Shown: positions 1 through 8,658, numbered from the stretch's first letter. The stretch: 51,526 nt of DNA from Pseudaminobacter soli (ex Zhang et al. 2022) (GCF_014595955.1 NZ_JABVCF010000024.1:1-51526); one strand, 5' to 3'. Notes: generated from the letters alone by a model not told the origin. Numbers and translations: made by a program.

Positions 1-924
1 TGGCAGCGCCTGCATGACCGCCGCGAGGCCTGGCCGGCCGGATCCGTGCCGGCTGGCGGGCTGTTCCTCACCGCCGGCGCCGATGTGCAGAAGGACCGCA
101 TCGAGGTCGATGTCTGGGCCTGGGGCCACGGGCTGGAAAGCTGGCTCGTCGATCATGTCGTGCTCGATGGCGGACCGGGCGACGAGGCCTGCTGGGCCGG
201 GCTCGACGCGCTGTTGTCACGCACCTGGCAAAGCGCCTCGGGCAAGGCGATGCGCATCCTGCGGCTGGCGATCGACACCGGCTTTGAGGCGCCGGCCGTC
301 TATGCCTGGGCGAGGCGCTCCGGTTCGTCCCATGTCGCGCCGATCAAGGGCGTCGAAAGCTTCAACCGGGCCAGCCCCGTCACCGGCCCGACCTATGTCG
401 ACGCCACCGCCCGCGGCAAGCGCCTCCGCCGCGGCGCCAAACTCTGGACGGTGGCCGGCTCCACCTTCAAGGCCGAGACCTATCGCTTCCTGCGCCTGCC
501 GCGGCCCAGCGAGGAGGAACGGGAAGCCGGAGCACGCTACCCGGCCGGCACCATCCATCTTCCCACCTGGATCGACAGCGAGTGGTGCAAGCAGTTTGTC
601 GGCGAGCAGCTGGTGACGGTGCGCACCAGGCGCGGCTTCTCGCGGCTGGAATGGCAGAAGCTCAGAGAACGCAACGAAGCCCTCGACTGCCGCGTCTATG
701 CCCGCGCCGCCGCCTGGCTGATCGGCGCCGACCGCTGGCCGCCCTCGCACTGGGCCGATCTCGAGGCAGAATTTGGGCTGCGGGCAGAGCCACTGGTCGT
801 AGCGGCACCGTCAGCCGATCCTAACGCCGCAGCCAGTCCTTCAATGCCGCCGCAGCAGCCACGTTCGGCCCGAAGCAGGCGGCCACAGGGGCGGCGCGTG
901 CGGCGAAGCTCTTGGATGGCGTAG
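1..924 (+). CDS. Phage terminase large subunit, GpA family (C-terminal part, partial)
   Basis: The reading frame is open from base 1, so the gene begins outside the window; a GTG at 46 is only an internal codon. The visible 307 residues match the nuclease half of GpA-type terminase large subunits, which cut concatemeric phage DNA and drive packaging. The first visible residues include the family's start of the nuclease domain (LTAGADVQKDRIEV, where the Asp after AGA is a metal ligand). Later blocks such as SEWCKQFVGEQLV and the CRVYARAAAWLIGADRW stretch are typical of the end of the domain. The last 45 residues are Pro/Ser/Arg-rich and unlike the family, so the tail may have drifted. No portal or head gene follows, which suggests the edge of a decaying prophage. 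The ATPase half is not visible, so activity cannot be judged. Confidence 0.8.
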   Translation, partial: WQRLHDRREAWPAGSVPAGGLFLTAGADVQKDRIEVDVWAWGHGLESWLVDHVVLDGGPGDEACWAGLDALLSRTWQSASGKAMRILRLAIDTGFEAPAVYAWARRSGSSHVAPIKGVESFNRASPVTGPTYVDATARGKRLRRGAKLWTVAGSTFKAETYRFLRLPRPSEEEREAGARYPAGTIHLPTWIDSEWCKQFVGEQLVTVRTRRGFSRLEWQKLRERNEALDCRVYARAAAWLIGADRWPPSHWADLEAEFGLRAEPLVVAAPSADPNAAASPSMPPQQPRSARSRRPQGRRVRRSSWMA

Positions 925-1357
925 CGAGCACAGCGACGAGCGACCGACTGTGCCTCTTTGCAGTCCATTCACCATGCCACTCATTGAAGCAACGCTCGCC
1001 TACCGCGGATCCCCTCCCACTGGGCCGATCTCCAGCCAGTTTCGCCCTCAAGAGCCCGCTTCGGCTGGGTGGAGACGACACCCCCTCCCCGCGAGCCCCC
1101 GCTCGGCAAGAAGGAGGCAGCCGCACGCCGTGCCGCCAAGATCGCAGAGGGTAACTCTTCCTGGGGTGACCTGCTAAGCCTGGCGTTCCACCTCGGGCCT
1201 ACCGCCGCCAGGAGAACTGAGCTTCCGGACGCATCGTCAGCCACGGGCCACAGCAGACGTGGTCTAAAAGGGGGCAGTCGAACGCGTGACTCTGACTGAT
1301 ACCTCCAAGTGGATATGGAGCGAAGAGGCCTCGCGGCAGCCTCTCCGCTGATAGCCG
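925..1357. other. Intergenic stretch with no supported gene
   Basis: This stretch separates the terminase remnant from the stress-gene block. Several overlapping open frames exist on both strands but all are Arg/Ser/Pro-rich, lack a ribosome binding site and match no family I recognise. It may be decayed prophage DNA. Confidence 0.5.
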
Positions 1358-1651
1358 TTATGCAGGGACTCTGCCGCCCGAGACCTGGTTGATGGGCCTG
1401 ACTTCAGGGGCTTTCTCGAGGATACCCTTCTTCTTGCCGAAGGCTCGGATGGCGTCGCGAGCCACCCCCAACGGCTTTTGGCCATCATGGGCCATGAGGC
1501 AGGTCCTGTAAGCAGTTTCGTGAATGAGATCTCGTTTCTCCTCCGGCCACTCCTCCAGGAAATCTATCGCTTCGTCGACGGTCGTGATCTCCCGCACCAG
1601 GTACTTGCCCTGCTTCAGGTAGACTGGCTTTTCGAATGTCTTCGGGTTCAT
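1358..1651 (-). CDS. DUF982 domain protein
   Basis: A 97-residue protein with the DUF982 pattern: a start with V-x-E-I-x-x-V-D-E-A-I-D-F-L, then WP, then a helix with C-L-M-A-H-D-G and A-R-D-A-I-R-A-F-G. DUF982 proteins are small, cytoplasmic and of unknown function, and are largely confined to Rhizobiales, often in several copies per genome; a second copy is at 8440-8658. An AGAGGA ribosome binding site lies 6 bases before the ATG. The last 15 residues are not conserved-looking. The gene follows the Hsp20 pair on the same strand but a long hairpin separates them, so it is probably transcribed on its own. Confidence 0.75.
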   Translation of the reverse strand: MNPKTFEKPVYLKQGKYLVREITTVDEAIDFLEEWPEEKRDLIHETAYRTCLMAHDGQKPLGVARDAIRAFGKKKGILEKAPEVRPINQVSGGRVPA

Positions 1652-1706
1652 TTGTTCCTCTCAAACCGCGAGTTCAGTGACACACGGCCGGTTTTGGCAA
1701 TTAGCT

Positions 1707-1742
1707 GAATGCAGGCAGCCGCCTTGGCGACTGCCTGCATTC
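1707..1742 (-). terminator. Long hairpin after the Hsp20 operon
   Basis: A perfect 12-bp inverted repeat (GAATGCAGGCAG / CTGCCTGCATTC) encloses a second small stem (CGCC-AA-GGCG), giving about 16 paired bases. It sits directly downstream of the second Hsp20 gene and upstream of the DUF982 gene. There is no T-tract, so it may act as an mRNA 3'-end stabiliser or rho-assisted terminator rather than a classical intrinsic terminator. Confidence 0.55.
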
Positions 1743-1749
1743 TGGTGCG

Positions 1750-2259
1750 TCAGCTCGAACCATTGATGGCGATGCGCTTGGCATTCCGCTGCGCCTTCTC
1801 GGTCTTGGGCAGGGTGACGGTGAGGACGCCGTTCTTGAAGGAGGCGTTAACCTTGCCTTCCTCTATCTCGTAACCGAGCGGAATCCGGCGCTCGAACCGA
1901 CCGTAGAAGCGCTCTGAGAACTGCCGGTCCTTATCCTCTGTTTCGGAGTGCTTCTCGCCCCTGAGCGTTAGCACCCCATCCTCCAGCAGCACTTCGATAT
2001 CCTTTTCGTCCATGCCCGGAATCTCGGCGGAAACGCCCAACTCCTTCTCGGTGTCAGAGACCTCGATGTTCGGCCAGCGTGCCCCGAAGGAAGAGCCCAA
2101 TGCCGGCAGCCGGCTATCGAAGCCGCGGAACACGTCATCGAAGAGCCGGTTGACCTCACGGTGAAGGGACAGGAATGGATCCCGGTCCGGATCACGGAAC
2201 AGGCTTGGGACCTGATTGCCGTTGCCTCGGCCCCACGGGATCAGATCACGTACGCTCAT
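1750..2259 (-). CDS. Small heat-shock protein, Hsp20/alpha-crystallin family (second of pair)
   Basis: A 169-residue ATP-independent holdase chaperone that binds unfolding proteins in the cytoplasm. An N-terminal arm rich in Arg/Asp/Phe (residues 1-55) is followed by the alpha-crystallin domain (about 60-155) with PNIEVSDTEKE, the AEIPGMDEKDIEV strand-loop, the L-x-L-x-G-E block and the GVLTVTLPK signature. An I-x-I anchor (IAI) lies in the C-terminal tail. Of two near start codons I chose the second ATG (2259), because AGGAG lies 6 bases upstream of it but directly abuts the ATG at 2265. It is the second gene of a two-gene operon. This type, with a charged DRDPF N-terminus, corresponds to the non-IbpA class found beside IbpA-type proteins in rhizobia. 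Family call is certain; class is an inference. Confidence 0.93.
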   Translation of the reverse strand: MSVRDLIPWGRGNGNQVPSLFRDPDRDPFLSLHREVNRLFDDVFRGFDSRLPALGSSFGARWPNIEVSDTEKELGVSAEIPGMDEKDIEVLLEDGVLTLRGEKHSETEDKDRQFSERFYGRFERRIPLGYEIEEGKVNASFKNGVLTVTLPKTEKAQRNAKRIAINGSS

Positions 2260-2297
2260 AATCATCTCCTCTCATTCGTTCCGGCGAAGCTCCGCAA

Positions 2298-2324
2298 CCG
2301 AGCCGGGTGCAATGCCCGGCTCGG
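2298..2324 (-). terminator. Perfect intercistronic hairpin between the two Hsp20 genes
   Basis: A 10-bp perfect inverted repeat (CCGAGCCGGG / CCCGGCTCGG) with a 7-base loop lies in the 83-base gap between the two Hsp20 genes. No T-tract follows. It could be an attenuator, an RNA processing or stability element that sets the ratio of the two chaperones, or part of a thermosensitive leader for the second gene. Confidence 0.5.
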
Positions 2325-2348
2325 GCAGAGTTCTGCGATTGGGTAGTC

Positions 2349-2825
2349 TTAGGCCGCCTTCTGCTCGCCCTTGGCCTTTGTGGCTTCGATCATTGGTGAC
2401 GGGCTTCCGCTCGCGATCTGAATGCGGCGTGGCTTCATCTCTTCAGGGATTTCGCGCTTCAGATCGATGGTCAGCATGCCGTTGACGAGATTGGCGCCAA
2501 CCACCTTGACGAAGTCGGCCAGCTCGAAGCGGCGCTGGAAGCCACGGCCAGCAATGCCGCGGTGCAGGTACTCACCTTGTTCGTCGTCGGCCTTCTGCCC
2601 CGCAATCACGAGAATATTAGGCTCGTGCGTTACCGACACCTCGCTTTCGGAGAAGCCGGCTACCGCCAAGCTGATGCGGTACTCGTCCTCACCAGCCTTG
2701 GTGATGTCATAGGGAGGCCAGCTATCAATCGTGCTGACACGGCTCGCATTCTCCAGCATGTCGAAGACGCGGTCGAAGCCGACGCTCGACCGGAACAGGG
2801 GAGTGAAGTCGAAAGTGGTTCTCAT
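2349..2825 (-). CDS. ibpA: Small heat-shock protein, IbpA-type Hsp20
   Basis: A 158-residue Hsp20 holdase of the IbpA class. The N-terminus (MRTTFDFTPLFRSSVGFDRVF) is the class signature, followed by PPYDI at the entry of the alpha-crystallin domain, LAVAGFSESEVSV, a GEYLHRGIAGRGFQRRFELAD block and GMLTIDL. The C-terminal tail carries the I-x-I motif (IQI). The start at 2825 is preferred over an upstream in-frame ATG at 2858 because GGAGGA lies 8 bases before it and because the intervening bases look like a regulatory RNA leader. First gene of a two-gene Hsp20 operon. Co-chaperone work with DnaK/ClpB is the known family role. Confidence 0.93.
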   Translation of the reverse strand: MRTTFDFTPLFRSSVGFDRVFDMLENASRVSTIDSWPPYDITKAGEDEYRISLAVAGFSESEVSVTHEPNILVIAGQKADDEQGEYLHRGIAGRGFQRRFELADFVKVVGANLVNGMLTIDLKREIPEEMKPRRIQIASGSPSPMIEATKAKGEQKAA

Positions 2826-2925
2826 AGCCACATCCTCCATTGAGCAACATGGGTACAAGCAGGCGCCAAGGACGCGGCTGTGCAGCCCTGACGCCTCTTG
2901 GAGTTAAGATGCCGGCCCCCATTGG
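2826..2925 (-). promoter_or_regulatory. Candidate ROSE-like RNA thermometer in the Hsp20 leader
   Basis: Just before the ibpA start the transcript reads UUGCUCAAUGGAGGAU (2847-2832). A UUGCU block facing the GGAGGA Shine-Dalgarno is the hallmark of the 3' hairpin of ROSE elements, which melt at high temperature to free the ribosome site. A second stem-loop lies upstream (2901-2866: CCAAG/CTTGG outer stem, GGCTG/CAGCC inner stem), as in multi-stem ROSE leaders. No folding program was run; the assignment rests on the motif and on ROSE being common before rhizobial sHsp genes. Confidence 0.5.
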
Positions 2926-2941
2926 GCAGCCAGCAATATCG

Positions 2942-2969
2942 ATCTAGTTTGCGGCCCACTGTATTCAAG
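2942..2969 (-). promoter_or_regulatory. Candidate RpoH/housekeeping-type promoter for the Hsp20 operon
   Basis: On the minus strand CTTGAA (2969-2964) and CTAGAT (2947-2942) are separated by 16 bases. CTTGAA fits the -35 of alphaproteobacterial heat-shock (RpoH) promoters; the -10 is a weak match. It would give a leader of about 110 bases, the right size for the ROSE-like element. Confidence 0.3.
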
Positions 2970-3069
2970 AGGGACTAGGGCGGTGAATTGCCAGTTCGGC
3001 TCCGGCAACCCAGGCGAGATGCATCTCCTTGGTGATCTCGGGTTGGAGAGCGACCTCCACTTGCTTCAT
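2965..3069 (-). CDS. 34-residue ORF translationally coupled to usg
   Basis: A short frame encoding 34 residues begins with ATG overlapping the usg stop in an ATGA arrangement, the same coupling seen between the two preceding genes. The sequence starts MKQVEVALQPEITKE and ends in HRPSPS. It has no signal peptide or membrane segment. I do not recognise a family. Support comes from the coupling and the amphipathic look of the peptide; the small size means it could be chance. Its end overlaps the putative Hsp20 promoter. Confidence 0.4.
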   Translation of the reverse strand: MKQVEVALQPEITKEMHLAWVAGAELAIHRPSPS

Positions 3070-3368
3070 TGAATCGCGATGACGCCGTCGACGGTGCGCC
3101 ACTCCGATGGCCTGATCAGCGTCTTGTGGGCGACGCGGACCGAGTGAAGTGCGCCCTCCAACTCGCGCGCCCAGTAATCGAGAAAGCCTTTCAGTTCGGG
3201 AAAGTGCGGGGCCAGATCATACTCCTGCCAGACATAGAGCTGCAGGAGGCTTGGGTGATCAGGCAGGTGGTAGTGGATTTCGGCCGTGGTCAAGCCATAG
3301 CCTTGCATCTGCAGGCGGAATTCCTTGCTGACGACAGTCGCCATGTCCTTCTTCGAATGCCGCGTCAT
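3066..3368 (-). CDS. usg: Usg family protein
   Basis: A 100-residue protein closely following the Usg family: VSKEF-x-LQ-x-x-GYGLTTAEIHYHLPDHP, then LQLYVWQEYDLAPHFPELKGFLDYW, then LHSVRVAHKTLI-x-PSEWR-x-VDG. Usg proteins are small cytoplasmic proteins of unknown function first noted beside tryptophan biosynthesis genes in alphaproteobacteria; no trp gene is present here. The start codon overlaps the stop of the upstream gene by 4 bases (ATGA), and its own stop overlaps a 34-codon ORF in the same way, so all three are probably co-translated. The first ten residues may be replaced by a later start. Confidence 0.85.
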   Translation of the reverse strand: MTRHSKKDMATVVSKEFRLQMQGYGLTTAEIHYHLPDHPSLLQLYVWQEYDLAPHFPELKGFLDYWARELEGALHSVRVAHKTLIRPSEWRTVDGVIAIQ

Positions 3369-3703
3369 GCATCCAGCCGGTCAGGTACGGGTCGGTCGCT
3401 GGCTGCTGGCGCTGGTCGACCCGCGTCATCGAGCCTGCAAAGCGCCTCCATGATCTGATCGAAGGAAACCGGCAGCTTGGCGCCCGGCGGCTGGCGCAGC
3501 GCCGGAACGGCTTCAACGGCACACGCGTCAGAAGCCCAGGACGACAGGATCGCCCGCTTTTCCGAAAGGTCGAGCGTCTGGTCGTTCAAGACTTCATTCG
3601 GATGCTTGAAATGCCTTGCCGGCGACAAGAGCCGGTCAAGCCCCAGGTCAGATGTTTCGGGAACAAGAGAAGGGATGATCGGCGAGGGCTTCTGTCGATC
3701 CAT
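3365..3703 (-). CDS. Conserved hypothetical protein upstream of usg
   Basis: A 112-residue soluble protein, first gene of the usg operon. A GGAGG ribosome site precedes the ATG. The central part (LLSPARHFKHPNEVLNDQTLDLSEKRAILSSWASDACAVEAVPALR, given here as description of residues about 25-70) resembles a small conserved rhizobial family in which an S-E-K-R-A-I-L-x-S-W-A-S-D-A core is invariant. Function is unknown. The gene is divergent from groES; the 326-base gap carries the CIRCE operator. The C-terminal third is Pro/Ala-rich and probably disordered. Confidence 0.65.
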   Translation of the reverse strand: MDRQKPSPIIPSLVPETSDLGLDRLLSPARHFKHPNEVLNDQTLDLSEKRAILSSWASDACAVEAVPALRQPPGAKLPVSFDQIMEALCRLDDAGRPAPAASDRPVPDRLDA

Positions 3704-3854
3704 TGGATCCTCCGTAGTCCAAAAACTCCTTGTGCGGTTTCGGTCAAACCAGCTTCGCCATTGGCGAGGGCCCGAATAATTTTGTTCGACCGCTTGGAAA
3801 ATTCAAGCGCTAGAGCGCTCCCTTTCAGCGAATTAGCTACATGTTATCAGGGCG

Positions 3855-3881
3855 CTAGCACTCGATAGGCGCGAGTGCCAA
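3855..3881 (+). promoter_or_regulatory. CIRCE operator (HrcA binding site) of groESL
   Basis: The inverted repeat CTAGCACTC - 9 bases - GAGTGCCAA differs from the CIRCE consensus (TTAGCACTC-N9-GAGTGCTAA) at two positions and has the exact 9-base spacer. It lies 149 bases before groES. HrcA repressor binds CIRCE and releases it on heat shock. A cleanly placed -35/-10 pair could not be chosen by eye around it. Confidence 0.9.
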
Positions 3882-4029
3882 AAAATTTTGCGACGCCTCT
3901 TGAAAGTAGAAGAAGGCAAAATTAGCTCGAAAACGCGCAATGCCGGAAAGGGTTGCGCGAGCCCCGTTCCGGTCCTGCCCGGATCGGACGGAGGAACCTC
4001 AAAACCTGTTTGTCCTGAAGGAGAACAAT

Positions 4030-4344
4030 ATGGCGTTCCGTCCATTGCACGACCGAATCCTGGTCCGCCGCATCGAAGCCGAGGAGAAGACCGCAGGCGG
4101 CATCATCATCCCCGACACAGCCAAGGAAAAGCCGCAAGAGGGCGAGGTCATCGCTGTCGGTCCGGGCGCGCGCGACGAGAGCGGCAAGCTGGTCGAGCTC
4201 GACGTCAAGGTCGGTGACCGAATCCTGTTTGGCAAATGGTCCGGCACGGAGATCAAACTGAATGGCGAGGACCTGCTCATCATGAAGGAGAGCGACGTGA
4301 TGGGCGTCGTCGAGCAGACCGCCACCCTGAAGAAGGCCGCCTGA
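4030..4344 (+). CDS. groES: Co-chaperonin GroES
   Basis: A 104-residue GroES subunit; seven form the lid of the GroEL folding chamber in the cytoplasm. The start [25 protein letters not shown] and the mobile-loop region [24 protein letters not shown] are characteristic (residues 17-49), followed by [22 protein letters not shown] and a DVMGVV C-terminal block. AAGGAG lies 7 bases before the ATG at 4030; an in-frame ATG at 3940 lies inside the leader and is rejected. Forms an operon with groEL 57 bases downstream. Full length for the family. Confidence 0.98.
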   Translation: MAFRPLHDRILVRRIEAEEKTAGGIIIPDTAKEKPQEGEVIAVGPGARDESGKLVELDVKVGDRILFGKWSGTEIKLNGEDLLIMKESDVMGVVEQTATLKKAA

Positions 4345-4389
4345 CGGCTTCTTCGACCCACCAAACCAGTCAACGAAACTGCCTATTGA

Positions 4390-6030
<1,641 letters not shown>

Positions 6031-6040
6031 GGCGTCGATC

Positions 6041-6068
6041 GATGCCCGCCCTCCCCGGGGCGGGCATC
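6041..6068 (+). terminator. Strong stem-loop after groEL
   Basis: A perfect 10-bp stem (GATGCCCGCC / GGCGGGCATC) with an 8-base loop starts 11 bases after the groEL stop. No T-run follows, so it may slow degradation of the groESL mRNA or partly terminate before the small downstream gene. Confidence 0.6.
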
Positions 6069-6093
6069 GTCCTGCCAATCCTCGGAGACTAAC

Positions 6094-6378
6094 ATGAATA
6101 CGATGCCCGACATCGGATCGGTTCCGGCGCCGACACATTCAAAGAGCGAATTGCTTGCTTACGAAACGGAATGTCGCGACGCCTTGCGGCCGCTGCTGGA
6201 AAGCCTGCTGGGCATGGCCGAGGCTGCGGGCTGGAACCGGCGCACCGCCGCGTCGACTTTGATGTTCCTGGCCGCACAGCACCTATCCGCCGCTTCCAAA
6301 ACATCCGCAAGCGGGGCTGGACCCGCAGCGGATCGCCCGACCGCCAGCACTGACCACCAGCAAGGGAACACGACATGA
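6094..6378 (+). CDS. Small hypothetical protein downstream of groEL
   Basis: A 94-residue protein with GGAG 8 bases before its ATG. Residues 18-70 form two predicted amphipathic helices (ELLAYETECRDALRPLLESLL and RRTAASTLMFLAAQHL); the last 25 residues are Ala/Ser/Thr-rich and probably unstructured. No signal peptide or metal motif. I do not recognise a named family, though short proteins of this kind follow groEL in some rhizobia. It lies 63 bases after groEL beyond a strong hairpin, so it may be expressed by read-through. Confidence 0.55.
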   Translation: MNTMPDIGSVPAPTHSKSELLAYETECRDALRPLLESLLGMAEAAGWNRRTAASTLMFLAAQHLSAASKTSASGAGPAADRPTASTDHQQGNTT

Positions 6379-6534
6379 ATCGCAGGCCGGCTTGCTCGCA
6401 TGCCTCGAAATTAGGCTGGGCGTCCCTGCGCAGCTACGAGCGGCGCGACGTAGAGTGACCAGCCGCAGCGGGGGCTTAGGTCGGCTGCCGGGCACAACCA
6501 TATGGCGAGGCCGCTGTTTTCCGAAATCTAGAAG

Positions 6535-6563
6535 TTGACAGCTCGACAGGACTATCCTAAATG
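6535..6563 (+). promoter_or_regulatory. Candidate sigma-70 promoter of the cold-shock gene
   Basis: TTGACA (6535-6540), a 17-base spacer and TAAATG (6558-6563) form a good housekeeping-type promoter. Transcription from it would give a leader of about 140 bases before the cold-shock ORF, in keeping with the long structured leaders of cspA-type genes. Apart from this promoter, the 330-base gap after the groEL-linked gene shows nothing I can assign. Confidence 0.5.
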
Positions 6564-6708
6564 TCCGCAATCGATATTTGCTTGCTGAGCTTTGGTTACG
6601 ACGCGTTTGGCACCGCGCCCTGAACGAACCTTTTCTTTCAAAAATCGCTATCACCATCTGCAGCGCTTCGGCGTTGTGGTTTCCCGTATTGCTATGGAAG
6701 GGTTCATC

Positions 6709-6918
6709 ATGACCACTGGCACAGTTAAATGGTTTAATTCCACCAAGGGCTTTGGCTTCATCCAGCCTGACAATGGCGGCGCCGATGCGTTCGTCCACAT
6801 CTCGGCTGTCGAGCGCGCAGGTATGCGCGAACTCGTCGAAGGCCAGAAGATCGGCTTCGAACTGGAGCGCGACAATAAATCGGGCAAAATGTCTGCCTGC
6901 AATCTCCAGGCCGCTTAA
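6709..6918 (+). CDS. cspA: Cold-shock protein, CspA family
   Basis: A 69-residue single cold-shock domain that binds single-stranded RNA/DNA and melts RNA structure. RNP1 (KGFGFIQP, about residues 13-20) and RNP2 (DAFVHIS, about 27-33) are both intact. The ATG at 6709 follows GAAGGG; the longer in-frame extension to 6592 lies in the leader. Usual length for the family. Monocistronic: own promoter upstream and intrinsic terminator downstream. Confidence 0.96.
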   Translation: MTTGTVKWFNSTKGFGFIQPDNGGADAFVHISAVERAGMRELVEGQKIGFELERDNKSGKMSACNLQAA

Positions 6919-6984
6919 GTCATCCAGTATCTGCTTTCCGTTGACCACGGATGTACTGGCACTGTCGAGAGTATGATACCGATC

Positions 6985-7013
6985 AAGGTCAGGCAGATTG
7001 CCTGGCCTTTTTT
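6985..7013 (+). terminator. Intrinsic terminator after cspA
   Basis: A 9-bp stem (GGTCAGGCA / TGCCTGGCC, one G-T pair) with a 3-base loop is followed directly by six T residues, the classical rho-independent pattern. Confidence 0.85.
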
Positions 7014-7579
7014 ATTGCCGCGGTACCTGGCGGCCTCCCATCCGGAAAAGACCTTGTCTCAAACGTGCAGCAAATCTCGCCAGCAGGCGGAGATTGCCTT
7101 CAGCCATGCTCAATCGCAATTTTTCGCTCGTAACAACTCCGTCAATGAGTTGGACTCCCTCGCTCGGTCCAGCCAGGAAAGGACGCTGCGGCTTCGTGAA
7201 GCACGCCTTGCAAAAGAAGTGCAGGACCGTGCGGCGGCGACGCCTTCCCTCCTCCCCAAAAGGCACCAGGACGACCTAACAACACCTGTTATGGACGGAG
7301 GTGCTCGTGAAAGAAAAGGCGAGCAATTTCGTTACAACCTTACTCACATCGTTCACGTTTGACCGCGCTTGATGCGCGACCGCCCCGCCACTTCTGGCGC
7401 GTAGTTTGACCGCACCTCCGACGGGAATCTCGCTACGCACACCTGCCAACGAGCACTCCAGGCAAGTGCCGAGGATACCCGGCCCGCCTCGACTTTTAAG
7501 GCTCGCACTCCCCTGTACTCGTATGTCGCGCCTCACGCCTCACGTCGAGGAGTGAAGGGCGGCGAAGAAAGCACCCTCC
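7014..7579. other. Intergenic stretch with no supported gene
   Basis: Overlapping frames here (plus and minus) lack recognisable domains. A 21-codon GTG frame after a GGAGG at about 7300 is noted but not called. No convincing promoter or RNA motif was seen. Confidence 0.45.
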
Positions 7580-7882
7580 ATGGACGAAACACATGCCAAT
7601 GCGCGCGCCCAATTCTTTGCCGCGCTACGGGCCCTTGCGGCCTCGGCCGACCCTATCCAGACTCGCCTGATCGCCGCAACGGAGTGCATCCTTGAGGTCA
7701 CCATTGACGAATTCGAGGGCTATACCGAGCTTAGGTTTAAGTTCGCCCGCATCCTCGATCTGCTGGCAGTCGATCAGGATGATTTGGGGACGGCAGCGGT
7801 CGAGAATGCGGCGCACATGACGGATTTTGAGGCGGCAAAAGTCGCCCATCTGATTTGCGACTTCTATTCTGACCTGGAATGA
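7580..7882 (+). CDS. Small conserved-type hypothetical protein
   Basis: A 100-residue acidic protein, all-helical in appearance: ARAQFFAALRALAASADPIQTRLIAATECIL, then a central DEFEGYTELRFKFARILDLL and a C-terminal AAKVAHLICDFYSDLE. No signal peptide, no metal motif. I do not recognise the family by name. The ribosome site is weak (GAAGAAAG). Convincing amino-acid composition and isolation between non-coding stretches support a real gene of unknown function. Confidence 0.6.
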   Translation: MDETHANARAQFFAALRALAASADPIQTRLIAATECILEVTIDEFEGYTELRFKFARILDLLAVDQDDLGTAAVENAAHMTDFEAAKVAHLICDFYSDLE

Positions 7883-8262
7883 ACCGGATCGAGAAGGCCG
7901 TCTGGTTCGAACGACACCCCGCGCACTAATCCGAATCAGTGTTACCCGAAGGGGGTTAAAGGATTTGGAAGTTGCTATATGGCACTTGCCCGCCCGGGAG
8001 GGTGCAGACCGTCTCGATATGGAGTTTCGCCTTATGCTGCCAGGCGGCGAGCTTCAGGCAATGGGGTTTCGTGCTTCATCTAAGCTGCGGCCGATATTGG
8101 GAACGAGCTGAGTAGAGGCAAGCCGTTCGGTAGCGTTCATGACAAACGTCCGCGATGAAGGGGGCTTTCTGGCGTTTACAGATGACGGCAGGGTGGGCCG
8201 GTGCGCCGTAGGCATCGTTGTAATGAGTTACCTTAGCGGTTTCCCTGTGAGAAGGAGCAGCC
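7883..8262. other. Intergenic stretch containing an EcfG-type promoter
   Basis: No gene is visible in these 380 bases. The only assignable element is the stress-type promoter at 8099-8126. Confidence 0.5.
8099..8126 (+). promoter_or_regulatory. EcfG/RpoE2-type general stress promoter
   Basis: GGAAC (8099-8103), a 19-base spacer and CGTT (8123-8126) match the alphaproteobacterial EcfG promoter (GGAAC-N18/19-CGTT), recognised by the extracytoplasmic sigma factor of the PhyR-NepR general stress response. It points at the small gene starting at 8263, about 130 bases away. Confidence 0.6.
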
Positions 8263-8451
8263 ATGCCAAGGCCACCGAACTATACCCATGAACGGAAAGA
8301 TCAAGAGCGCATCAAGGCAGCTAAGAAGGCTGAGAAGCTTGCGGTAAAACAGGCGGCGAGCGTTCGCAGGGTTCTGATTCAGCTGAGGTCGAAGAGGACG
8401 GGGCTGACCACGCGCCTCGGTGAACTATCTGCCGCGGCGCTACGTCGATAA
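8263..8451 (+). CDS. Small basic stress-associated hypothetical protein
   Basis: A 62-residue, Lys/Arg-rich protein beginning MPRPPNYTHERKDQERIKAAKKAEK, a pattern I associate with small basic rhizobial proteins of unknown function. GAAGGAG lies 6 bases before the ATG. The N-terminal 35 residues form a charged helix, possibly nucleic-acid binding (inference). The C-terminal part (RTGLTTRLGELSAAALRR) looks less natural and may result from a late frameshift. An EcfG-type promoter lies upstream. It is convergent with a DUF982 gene and overlaps its 3' end by 12 bases. Confidence 0.6.
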   Translation: MPRPPNYTHERKDQERIKAAKKAEKLAVKQAASVRRVLIQLRSKRTGLTTRLGELSAAALRR

Positions 8452-8658
8452 AAGAACGCCCGCCTCCTTTGCCGCGGCAACAAAACTCTTCCGTGCGGAG
8501 GTTGCCGATTTCTCTCCAGCTATAGCGTCATGGCAGGCCTGCACCTGCAGGGCCTCACGATGCTTCAGCCCGCGTTTGCCCGGCCAGGCAGTCAGTAGGT
8601 ACGCCATCGCGTCCTTCGGCGATGACACCGATTTCACCTCCCCCGTAGAGCTTTCCAT
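8440..8658 (-). CDS. DUF982 domain protein (second copy)
   Basis: A 72-residue DUF982 protein: V-K-S-V-S-S-P-K-D-A-M-A-Y-L-L-T-A-W-P, then G-x-x-H-x-E-A-x-x-x-C-H-D-A-I-A-G and A-R-K-S-F-V-A-A-A-K-E-A-G-V. It keeps the whole core of the family and is closer to the consensus than the copy at 1358-1651. Function unknown. No strong ribosome site was seen. Convergent with the small basic protein gene. Confidence 0.7.
   Translation of the reverse strand: MESSTGEVKSVSSPKDAMAYLLTAWPGKRGLKHREALQVQACHDAIAGEKSATSARKSFVAAAKEAGVLLST

Noticed and set aside
7313..7378. 21-codon GTG frame after GGAGG
   Set aside because: Good ribosome site but too short and without any second line of support.
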